NCBI RefSeq assembly: GCF_000739615.1
Contig: NZ_BATP01000022.1
Location: forward strand, 124,001-188,000
Direction of reading: 5' to 3'
DNA from: Haloferula sp. BvORR071
Lineage (GTDB): Bacteria; Verrucomicrobiota; Verrucomicrobiia; Verrucomicrobiales; Akkermansiaceae
DNA: 64,000 nucleotides
Shown: positions 9,183-14,745 of the stretch, one piece after another
Numbering within the stretch: the stretch's first letter is position 1
Layout: the number at the start of each line of letters is the position of its first letter
Notes under the pieces: generated by a model
The model's database searches: none
What the model was told of the DNA's origin: nothing
What the model saw: the letters and a program-made list of their open reading frames with translations, nothing else
Translations under genes and position numbers: made by a program

Positions 9183-9238
9183 GCTGATCGGGAAGACCGA
9201 TCACATCACACGTTAACATTTCCTTGTTTGTTGGGTTT

Positions 9239-9276
9239 GGCGGCCGTCCTAGGGGTAGGGCGGCCGCCGCTTTTTT
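9239..9276 (+). terminator. Intrinsic terminator between convergent genes
   Basis: GGCGGCC (9239-9245) pairs with GGCCGCC (9262-9268) and is followed by GC and six T residues. It ends the GH109-like gene and separates it from the convergent rtcR gene, whose stop codon is 9 bp further on. Confidence 0.85.
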
Positions 9277-9284
9277 GGAGTGCT

Positions 9285-10889
9285 CTAACGGCAGGCGCTG
9301 AAGTCGAGGCCGAAGCGGGCCAGATACTTCTTCAGGCGATCCGCATCGTTCGCTACCGCTCGCTTGGTCCGTGAGATTGCAAACAACTCGCGCCCCGCAT
9401 CCGAGAGGCTCTTGCTGCGCCGGCACACGGCCACGACATGTGCGAGTTGGACGCGATCAAAGGGATCGATTTCATCCAAGGCCTCGCCTAACAGATTCTC
9501 CAGGTCGCAGGTCTCCACGCTCGCCGTGGCGCTGCCCGGCCGCTGCCAGCTTTCACGCAGGCGCGTGATCTCTTCATCCACTTCCTCCACGCGGATGCGG
9601 CCGCGCGGGGCGAGGGTGGCCATGCGGGTGACGGCGGCATTCAGGTCGCGGAAGTTGCCTGACCATGGGGTGTCCGAGGATTCGGCGAAGCGCAGGAAGG
9701 CCTGGCGGGCTTCCTTGTTGATCGCGGCCTGGCGTCCTTGGCTACCACTGAAGCGCTCGAGCTCGAAGTCGAGGTTTGGCGCGATGTCTTCCCGCCGTGC
9801 GGCCAGCGATGGCAGCGCGAAGGTCCAGAGATGGATGCGGGCTAACAGGTCTTCGCGGAAGGTCCCCTTCCCCACCGCCGCGCGGAGGTCGCGGTTCGTG
9901 CCAGCGATGAGCTGGAAGTCGCTCTGCACCGGACGGTCGGCACCCACGGGCAGGAAGATCTTGTCCTCCAGCGCGCGTAGCAGCATCGCCTGCTCATCGA
10001 GGCCGAGCTCGCCGATTTCATCGAGGAAGAGCAGGCCGCCATCCGCTTCGCGCAGGAGACCGGGCCGGTCCTTCTGTGCGCCGGTGAAGGAGCCCCGCAC
10101 GTGTCCGAAGAGCGCGGAGGCCGCGGTATCGCCGCTCAAGGTCGCACAGTTCACCTCCACGAAGGAGCCACGCAGGCCGCCGCGCTGCTTGCGCAGCTCG
10201 AAGATGCGGCGCGCGAGGTGGGACTTCCCGGCACCCGTTGGGCCGGTGAGCAGCACCGGGGCCTGTGAGCGCAAGGCCACCTGTTCGATGCGGTCGATGA
10301 GGTGATTGAAGGCCTTGTTCCGCGTGGCGATGCCGCTCTTGAGGAAATCCGTGGTTTCCTCCTGGTCGCTGGCGAATCGAGTACTAAGTGCATCGTACTT
10401 CGAGAGATCCAGGTCGATCAACGCATAGCGGCCCGGCACCTTGTGGCGCGGGCGCGAGCCGCCCGGGGGAGGCGAGGTCTGGATCAGCTTGCCTGGCATG
10501 AATCCGGCCTCCACCAGCAGGAAGAGGCAGATCTGCGCGATGTGCGTGCCGGTGGTGATATGGATGAAGTATTCCTCCCGCTCCGGATCGAAGGGGTAGG
10601 CCCGGGCCCAATCCTGCAGCGCGCCATAGACCCGCTCGAGGTCCCAAGGATCCTTGCCGAAGTCCACCGCGTGGTGCCGCAAGCAGGTCTCCGGGGAGAT
10701 CAGGGCGATGTCTGCCGCCACCTGTTCGCTCAAGTTTTGATGGAGGTCTTCCGACAGCAGCTCGAAGCGGTCGAAGACCAGATCCTCGTGCTGGAAGAGC
10801 GAAATCGTCGGCCGCCAGTCCTCCCAGCGAGAAGGTTGGGTGCCACCGTCAAGGCGGACGCCCAGCAGACCAATCACCACTCGCTTCAT
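9285..10889 (-). CDS. rtcR: RtcR, sigma-54-dependent activator of RNA repair
   Basis: The 534-residue protein has the RtcR architecture. Residues 1-180 form the CARF-like sensor that, in studied RtcR proteins, binds RNA fragments carrying 2',3'-cyclic phosphate ends. An AAA+ domain follows with Walker A GPTGAGKS (216-223), GSFTGA (266-271, a variant of the sigma-54-contacting GAFTGA loop with Ser for Ala) and Walker B LLFLDE (286-291). A short C-terminal helical region should contain the DNA-binding HTH. It is divergent from the rsr-rtcBA operon, which has a sigma-54 promoter at 11027-11044, so it almost certainly controls that operon. Identity is very secure; the exact ligand in this organism is inferred. 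Confidence 0.95.
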   Translation of the reverse strand: MKRVVIGLLGVRLDGGTQPSRWEDWRPTISLFQHEDLVFDRFELLSEDLHQNLSEQVAADIALISPETCLRHHAVDFGKDPWDLERVYGALQDWARAYPFDPEREEYFIHITTGTHIAQICLFLLVEAGFMPGKLIQTSPPPGGSRPRHKVPGRYALIDLDLSKYDALSTRFASDQEETTDFLKSGIATRNKAFNHLIDRIEQVALRSQAPVLLTGPTGAGKSHLARRIFELRKQRGGLRGSFVEVNCATLSGDTAASALFGHVRGSFTGAQKDRPGLLREADGGLLFLDEIGELGLDEQAMLLRALEDKIFLPVGADRPVQSDFQLIAGTNRDLRAAVGKGTFREDLLARIHLWTFALPSLAARREDIAPNLDFELERFSGSQGRQAAINKEARQAFLRFAESSDTPWSGNFRDLNAAVTRMATLAPRGRIRVEEVDEEITRLRESWQRPGSATASVETCDLENLLGEALDEIDPFDRVQLAHVVAVCRRSKSLSDAGRELFAISRTKRAVANDADRLKKYLARFGLDFSACR

Positions 10890-10899
10890 GGATATATTC

Positions 10900-10915
10900 T
10901 TATCCCATCGGATAA
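10900..10915. promoter_or_regulatory. Candidate RtcR upstream activating site
   Basis: TTATCCCATCGGATAA is a perfect palindrome with 6-bp arms and a 4-bp centre, in an AT-rich gap 10 bp upstream of rtcR. It lies about 115 bp before the sigma-54 promoter, within the distance usual for activator sites of this class. Binding by RtcR is inferred. Confidence 0.55.
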
Positions 10916-11026
10916 ATTATTTGAAAGCCTGAAGTTCTTCGTCAGCGACCAGGATCAGGTGAATCAAATTATTTTTCACTTAAAATCAAGTACTTACCAT
11001 CATTTCGATCGACTCCAAAACCCCAC

Positions 11027-11044
11027 TTGGCACGCCGGGTGCAA
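11027..11044 (+). promoter_or_regulatory. Sigma-54 (-24/-12) promoter of the rsr-rtcBA operon
   Basis: TTGGCACGCCGGGTGCAA matches the sigma-54 consensus TTGGCACG-N4-TTGCA, with GG at 11029-11030 and GC at 11041-11042 in correct spacing. Only one T of the -12 element differs. It points into rsr, whose start codon is about 55 bp downstream, and the neighbouring activator RtcR is of the matching class. Confidence 0.88.
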
Positions 11045-11098
11045 TCTCTATCCCGTCCGCTGCGCAACGCACAAACCAACCCGGCGGGCACTTCACAG

Positions 11099-12673
11099 AT
11101 GGCAAACAAGAACCTATTCCAATCCCTGCGTGGCGCCCTCGTCCCGCAGGCCACGACCCGGAACGATGCCGGCGGGGCCGCCTACGAGCTGTCGCCCAAG
11201 GCGGCTCTCGCCCGGATGGCGGCGACGGGTTGCTTCGGCCGGACCTTCTACGCCACCCCGGAGCTGCAGCTCGAGCGCGTGCTCGAGGCCGCCCGTCAGG
11301 TGGACGATGACTTCCTGGCCCGCACCGCGCTCTACGCCCGGCGCAAGGGTTTCATGAAGGACATGCCGGCCCTGCTCTGCGCGGTGCTCGCCACCCGCGA
11401 TCTCGACCGGCTCGCCGAGGTCTTCCCGCAGGTCATCGACAACGGGAAGATGCTGCGGAACTTCGTGCAGGTCCTGCGCTCCGGCGTTACCGGCCGCAAG
11501 TCGCTCGGCTCCGCGCCGAAGCGCCTGGTCCGCCAGTGGCTCGAGCGTGCCAGCGAGCGCCAGCTCGTCGACGCCACCGTGGGCAATGCGCCTTCGCTCG
11601 CCGATGTGGTGAAGATGGTCCACCCGCGCCCGGCCGATGCCACGCGGGAAGCCTTCTACGCCTGGCTACTAGGCAAGCCATACCAGCTCGACCAGCTGCC
11701 GCAGACGCTGCAGCGCTTCGAAGCCTGGAAGGCGAACCGCGAGGGCGAGATCCCGGAAGTCCCCTTCCAGATGCTGACCGCGCTGGAACTCGGCGAGCGG
11801 GAGTGGGCGATGATCGCAGGCGCAGCCTCGTGGCAAACCACGCGGATGAACCTGAACACCTTCGCCCGTCACGGTGTCTTCCGTTTCGGCGGAATGGCGG
11901 AGAAGCTGGCTGAACGGCTGGCCGATCCCGAAAAGGTCCGGCGCGCCCGGGTCTTCCCCTACCAGCTCATGGTCGCCTACCTGAATGCAGGGAAGGACGT
12001 GCCACAGAAGGTGCGGGAAGCGCTGCAAGACGCGATGGAAGTCGCGCTCTCGAACGTGCCTGAGATCAACGGCTCGGTGGTCGTCTGCCCGGACGTGTCC
12101 GGCTCGATGCACAGCTCGATCTCCGGTTACCGCAAGGGCTCGACCTCGGCCGTGCGCTGCGTCGATGTCGCGGGCCTGGTGGCCGCCGCCTTCCTGCGGA
12201 AGAACCGGGACGCCCGCATTATCCCTTTCAAGGAGGATGTCGTGAACCTCACGCTCAACCCGCGGGATACCGTGATGACCAATGCGACCAAGCTCTCGAG
12301 CCTGCCTCCGGGCGCGACCAACTGCTCGGCACCGCTGCGACTCCTGAACCAGGAGAAGGTGGCACCGGATCTGGTGGTCTTCGTCTCGGACAACGAGTCT
12401 TGGGCTGATCCCAAGGCCGGCCGCGGAACCGCGATGCTGGAACAGTGGGAGAAGCTCAAGAGCCGTAACCCGAAGGCCCGTCTCGTCTGCATCGACCTAG
12501 TGCCAAACACCACCGCGCAGGCGCCGGACCGCAAGGACATCCTGAACATCGGCGGCTTCAGCGATACCGTCTTCGATCTCGTCGCCGCTTTTGCGGACGG
12601 CGCGGACGGAACGGATCATTGGATCCAAGAGATCAACCAGCAGCCGCTGACCGAGCGTCGGCAGACTGCCTGA
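11099..12673 (+). CDS. rsr: Rsr, bacterial Ro60 (TROVE/vWA) Y-RNA-binding protein
   Basis: The 524-residue product starts MANKNLFQSLRGAL. Residues 25-310 form the helical HEAT-like TROVE ring (SPKAALARMAATGCFGRTFY, FVQVLRSGVTGRKSLG). The C-terminal von Willebrand A domain has a complete metal site, DVSGSM at residues 332-337. Ro60 rings bind Y RNAs on the outside and the 3' ends of misfolded RNAs in the central hole, and can tether PNPase. Here the gene sits directly before eight Y-RNA-like units, the expected partners. A longer frame starts at 11027 inside the sigma-54 promoter and is excluded. The sigma-54 promoter upstream predicts co-expression with rtcBA under RtcR. Confidence 0.95.
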   Translation: MANKNLFQSLRGALVPQATTRNDAGGAAYELSPKAALARMAATGCFGRTFYATPELQLERVLEAARQVDDDFLARTALYARRKGFMKDMPALLCAVLATRDLDRLAEVFPQVIDNGKMLRNFVQVLRSGVTGRKSLGSAPKRLVRQWLERASERQLVDATVGNAPSLADVVKMVHPRPADATREAFYAWLLGKPYQLDQLPQTLQRFEAWKANREGEIPEVPFQMLTALELGEREWAMIAGAASWQTTRMNLNTFARHGVFRFGGMAEKLAERLADPEKVRRARVFPYQLMVAYLNAGKDVPQKVREALQDAMEVALSNVPEINGSVVVCPDVSGSMHSSISGYRKGSTSAVRCVDVAGLVAAAFLRKNRDARIIPFKEDVVNLTLNPRDTVMTNATKLSSLPPGATNCSAPLRLLNQEKVAPDLVVFVSDNESWADPKAGRGTAMLEQWEKLKSRNPKARLVCIDLVPNTTAQAPDRKDILNIGGFSDTVFDLVAAFADGADGTDHWIQEINQQPLTERRQTA

Positions 12674-12684
12674 ATAAAGAATTA

Positions 12685-12773
12685 CCGGCACGGCGGATGC
12701 CAGGAGGACTACACGCTCAAAACGTTCGAGCCTAACACGCTCGCTGTCTTCCGAATCCTTGCCGCCGTGCCGG
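12685..12773 (+). ncRNA. Y-RNA-like unit A (no tRNA body)
   Basis: A perfect 12-bp outer stem (CCGGCACGGCGG, 12685-12696, with 12762-12773) encloses an internal loop (AUGCCA opposite GAAUCCUUG). A 7-bp inner stem follows (GGAGGAC 12703-12709 with GUCUUCC 12746-12752), and then UACA. The apical part folds into a small CGAGC/GCUCG hairpin, not a tRNA-like body. It begins 12 nt after the rsr stop codon. The layout equals that of the units downstream and fits a minimal Y RNA with the Ro60-binding helix only. Confidence 0.82.
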
Positions 12774-12827
12774 CATTCCATCGCAAACTTCGCACCCCCA
12801 TGAACCTCACCTGAAACACTTTCCCAT

Positions 12828-12910
12828 CGGCGTGGCGGATGCCCGTGCGTGACTACATTTCGATTGTTACTCGACACACATGTCACGCCACTCCTTTTGC
12901 CGCCGCGCCG
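12828..12910 (+). ncRNA. Y-RNA-like unit B (no tRNA body)
   Basis: An 11-bp outer stem (CGGCGUGGCGG 12828-12838 with CCGCCGCGCCG 12900-12910, one G-U) is followed by AUGCCC opposite UCCUUUUG. The inner stem pairs GUGCGUGAC (12845-12853) with GUCACGCCAC (12882-12891) around one bulged C. UACA follows as in all units. The apex is a short UCGA/UCGA hairpin. Both stems differ in sequence from unit A but pair equally well, which argues for a conserved RNA fold. Confidence 0.8.
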
Positions 12911-12934
12911 CTGGGAACCATCACTTTCATTCAC

Positions 12935-13058
12935 CTGCCGAATGCGGTTGGGACTACATTAGGAAACCGAAGGCAGCGGGTTCGACTCCCGCCCTGCGCA
13001 AGCGGAGTGGAGCAACGGTAGCTCGTCGGTCTGGCGTCTCACAAATACTTGTCGGCAG
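12935..13058 (+). ncRNA. Y-RNA-like unit 1 with permuted initiator-Met-like tRNA body
   Basis: Outer stem CUGCCG/CGGCAG (12935-12940, 13053-13058), loop AAUGC opposite CUUGU, inner stem UGGGAC/GUCUCA (12949-12954, 13036-13041), then UACA. The body runs in permuted order: anticodon-stem 3' strand ACCGA (12966-12970), T arm with loop UUCGACU (12976-12992), an acceptor-like stem capped by the GNRA loop GCAA (12998-13001), D arm GAGC-AACGGUA-GCUC, and anticodon-stem 5' strand UCGGU (13026-13030), which pairs with ACCGA. The AGCUCGUCGG and CCGAAGG words match bacterial initiator tRNA. There is no closed anticodon loop and no free acceptor end, so it cannot be a working tRNA. Confidence 0.87.
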
Positions 13059-13064
13059 CCTCTT

Positions 13065-13183
13065 TCACGAATGCAGGGAAGACTACATGCAACCATAGGT
13101 CGCCGGTTCGAATCCGGCCCCGCGAGAGCGGGTAGCTCAGCCAGGTAGAGCAGTGGAAAATGTCTTCCCGCCCCTTGTCGTGA
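13065..13183 (+). ncRNA. Y-RNA-like unit 2 with permuted tRNA body
   Basis: Outer stem UCACG/CGUGA (13065-13069, 13179-13183), AAUGCA opposite a loop containing CUUGU, and a perfect 8-bp inner stem GGGAAGAC/GUCUUCCC (13076-13083, 13162-13169), then UACAU. The tRNA body has a T arm with loop UUCGAAU (13102-13118), an acceptor stem CCCGC/GCGGG sealed by the GNRA loop GAGA (13124-13127), and a D arm with GCUC/GAGC and the conserved GG in its loop. The imitated tRNA species is unclear. It starts 6 nt after unit 1. Confidence 0.88.
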
Positions 13184-13205
13184 TCCCCTTTCAGCTCATC
13201 CATTC

Positions 13206-13304
13206 ATGCTGAATGCCTGCGTGACTACATCTGGTAACCAGCTGGTTCAAATCCAGCACCGGGCTGCAAGGCCCGGAGTTTGTCTCGCAACTTCTTGTCA
13301 GCAT
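13206..13304 (+). ncRNA. Y-RNA-like unit 3 with permuted tRNA body lacking the D arm
   Basis: Outer stem AUGCUG/CAGCAU (13206-13211, 13299-13304), AAUGC opposite CUUGU, inner stem GCGUGAC/GUCUCGC with one U-U mismatch (13219-13225, 13282-13288), then UACAU. The T arm (13241-13257, loop UUCAAAU) is followed by a perfect 7-bp acceptor stem CCGGGCU/GGCCCGG capped by GCAA (13266-13269). The strand then returns straight to the inner stem, so the D arm is absent. This is either a reduced member or a deletion derivative. Confidence 0.83.
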
Positions 13305-13314
13305 CCTGCCCCTT

Positions 13315-13430
13315 TCGCGAATGCAGGAAAGATTACATTGGTCGTCGGTTCAAATCCGACCCGGTCCACTTTCAGGGCCGGTAGCTCAGTGGTAGAGCAG
13401 TTATTACGGATCTTTCCCCTCTTGTCGCGA
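13315..13430 (+). ncRNA. Y-RNA-like unit 4 with permuted Lys-like tRNA body
   Basis: Outer stem UCGCG/CGCGA (13315-13319, 13426-13430), AAUGCA opposite CUUGU, and a perfect 8-bp inner stem GGAAAGAU/AUCUUUCC (13326-13333, 13410-13417). The usual GAC before UACA is GAU here, and the partner changes to AUC, a compensatory change. The T arm is at 13344-13360, a 7-bp acceptor stem CCGGUCC/GGGCCGG is closed by a 7-nt loop (13368-13374), and the D arm is GCUC-AGUGGUA-GAGC. The UUGGUCG and GUAGAGCAGUU words resemble lysine tRNA. Confidence 0.87.
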
Positions 13431-13458
13431 TCACTTTCACCATCCCATCGACACCGCG

Positions 13459-13926
13459 ATGACCACGGAAATCGAAGTCAAACAACGCCCATCACAATTC
13501 CTCCTCTCCCGGATCGAGAATCTGGCAGCTGCCTTTACGTTCTTCTCCAGGCAGAGCGATCGGAAGGTCGCCTTCTTGCTGCAGCTCGACTTCTGGGATT
13601 GGGAGATGGACGAGATGATCTTCGCCGTCAGCAATTTCGCCGAACGTGAGAAGGCTTGGCGGGTCAGCGGGCGGACTGCGGATGACATGCTCCGCGCCGA
13701 GGGCATCGTCCTGAAGAACAAAGTCCGCAATGCCTATGGCCCCTCCACTCAGGTCAACCCGGTAAGCGCTCCGAACGCAGAACTGGCCAGACTGATCGCC
13801 ACGTGGAACGACCTGCTCAACGCATGCAACGAACTGCTCGACGTGAAATGGACCAAACAAACCTCCAAAGCCGGAGGCAAGGCGCAGCTCGATCTTTCCA
13901 AATACCGCAAACCCCTTTCCTCATGA
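13459..13926 (+). CDS. Small unassigned protein encoded inside the Y-RNA array
   Basis: A 155-residue soluble protein inserted between RNA units 4 and 5, 28 nt after one and 14 nt before the next. It has an aromatic, acidic segment (LLQLDFWDWEMDEMIFAVSNF, which spans two helices) and a later helical stretch (NAELARLIATWNDLLNACNELL). It has no signal peptide, membrane segment or catalytic motif that I recognise. There is no good Shine-Dalgarno sequence before the ATG. Because the flanking RNA units are intact and in the same orientation, it should be co-transcribed with rsr and rtcBA. A role in RNA handling is inference from location only. Confidence 0.7.
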   Translation: MTTEIEVKQRPSQFLLSRIENLAAAFTFFSRQSDRKVAFLLQLDFWDWEMDEMIFAVSNFAEREKAWRVSGRTADDMLRAEGIVLKNKVRNAYGPSTQVNPVSAPNAELARLIATWNDLLNACNELLDVKWTKQTSKAGGKAQLDLSKYRKPLSS

Positions 13927-13940
13927 CATAAGGAAGACAC

Positions 13941-14069
13941 CCCGCGAATGCCGGTGGAACTACATCATTCATAATGACCAGGTCGCCGGTTCGACTCCGG
14001 CCCGGGTTGCCTCGCAGCCCGGTAGCTCAGTGGATAGAGCAGGTAAGTTTCACCAACCCTTGTCGCCGG
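13941..14069 (+). ncRNA. Y-RNA-like unit 5 with permuted Arg-like tRNA body
   Basis: Outer stem CCCGCG/CGCCGG with one C-C mismatch (13941-13946, 14064-14069), then AAUGCC opposite CUUGU. The 8-bp inner stem is GGUGGAAC/GUUUCACC (13953-13960, 14047-14054). The conserved GAC is AAC here and its partner is GUU, a second compensatory change. The T arm is at 13985-14001 (loop UUCGACU). A perfect 9-bp acceptor stem CCGGGUUGC/GCAGCCCGG has a 3-nt loop CUC (14011-14013). The D arm (GUGGAUAGAGCA) and GGUCGCCGG words resemble arginine tRNA. Confidence 0.87.
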
Positions 14070-14091
14070 CTTTTTCCTTTCCAGAAACCTT

Positions 14092-14239
14092 TCGAATCGT
14101 GAATGCCGCAAAAGACTACACTTAGGGAGTGAGTAGCGAAAGCTGTGTGGGTTCGAGTCCCACCGGGTCCGCCGAAAGGCCGGACCCGTGGCGGAATGGT
14201 AGACGCGCTTTTGTCTTAGCAATCCTTGTCACGATTCGA
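14092..14239 (+). ncRNA. Y-RNA-like unit 6 with permuted Leu-like type II tRNA body
   Basis: A perfect 10-bp outer stem UCGAAUCGUG/CACGAUUCGA (14092-14101, 14230-14239), AAUGC opposite CUUGU, and inner stem AAGAC/GUCUU (14112-14116, 14213-14217). The body contains a long variable arm with an AGC-GAAA-GCU hairpin before the T arm (14147-14163). The acceptor stem CGGGUCCG/CGGACCCG (14164-14171, 14181-14188) is extended by CC-GAAA-GG, and the D region is GUGGCGGAAUGGUAGACGC. These are hallmarks of leucine (type II) tRNA. It ends 18 nt before the next gene. Confidence 0.89.
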
Positions 14240-14257
14240 TTCCACCTCACCCGGGCC

Positions 14258-14713
14258 ATGTTCTCCTACGAGGAACACCGTAAACAGACCATCGCCTGCA
14301 TCGAGGAGGCCTTTCTCCCAGACAGACCGGCACACGCCCTCGACCCCCACGGCGAAAAGCTCTGGCAAGAAGTCTCCGGCGACGAATTGGATGAAGCCTA
14401 TAAGCAGTATGCGTTTCTCGGCCAGCACAGCCTCCGCTTCTACCTGCCAGCGCTCATGCGCCGCAGACTGGAGGAGCACAGTGCAGGATCGGGAAGCTTT
14501 GATGCAGACTACATTCTTCTCGGACTTTCCTGCGGCCCGGGCTTCTTCCACTGCGGGCCATCCAGCTTCTTCCGTCCGGAAGAGGAAACCGCCATCGCTG
14601 CATTTCTCTTCTTCATCTCCCGCAACGGCCATGATCTCGAACAGCAAACCGCAGCAGCTGCCCTGGAAATCGGATGGTGGAAGCACCTTCCGGAATTCGC
14701 ATTCTCAGACTGA
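14258..14713 (+). CDS. Unassigned protein, paralogue of the C-terminal domain of its neighbour
   Basis: Starting at the ATG 18 nt after RNA unit 6 gives 151 residues. The helix IACIEEAFL, the QYAFLG block and RFYLPALMRRRLEEH align with IGMIEEAF, SHFAGISW and RFHLPAYMRHALK in the next gene, so the two share one domain. I believe this is a family of unknown function (DUF6714-like), but I am not certain. An upstream in-frame extension to 14129 would read through the RNA and is rejected. It lies within the RtcR-controlled operon; a stress role is inference. Confidence 0.72.
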   Translation: MFSYEEHRKQTIACIEEAFLPDRPAHALDPHGEKLWQEVSGDELDEAYKQYAFLGQHSLRFYLPALMRRRLEEHSAGSGSFDADYILLGLSCGPGFFHCGPSSFFRPEEETAIAAFLFFISRNGHDLEQQTAAAALEIGWWKHLPEFAFSD

Positions 14714-14745
14714 CTTGATACTTCCTTCCTTGTCCGTCTCACCCC

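Noticed and set aside
12839-13649. Open frames crossing the RNA units (for example 12839-13021, 12880-13098, 13206-13649)
   Set aside because: They run through conserved stems and T arms in changing frames and have no protein-like composition; the RNA structure explains the conservation.
12935-14239. Functional tRNA genes, or tRNA halves in normal order spanning neighbouring units
   Set aside because: Acceptor strands pair within a unit (for example 14002-14010 with 14014-14022, and 14164-14171 with 14181-14188) and not with the next unit. Ends are sealed by short loops, and there is no closed anticodon loop or CCA end.
12685-14239. CRISPR array
   Set aside because: The repeated words are short, the spacing is irregular, and units fold as individual RNAs; no cas gene is nearby.
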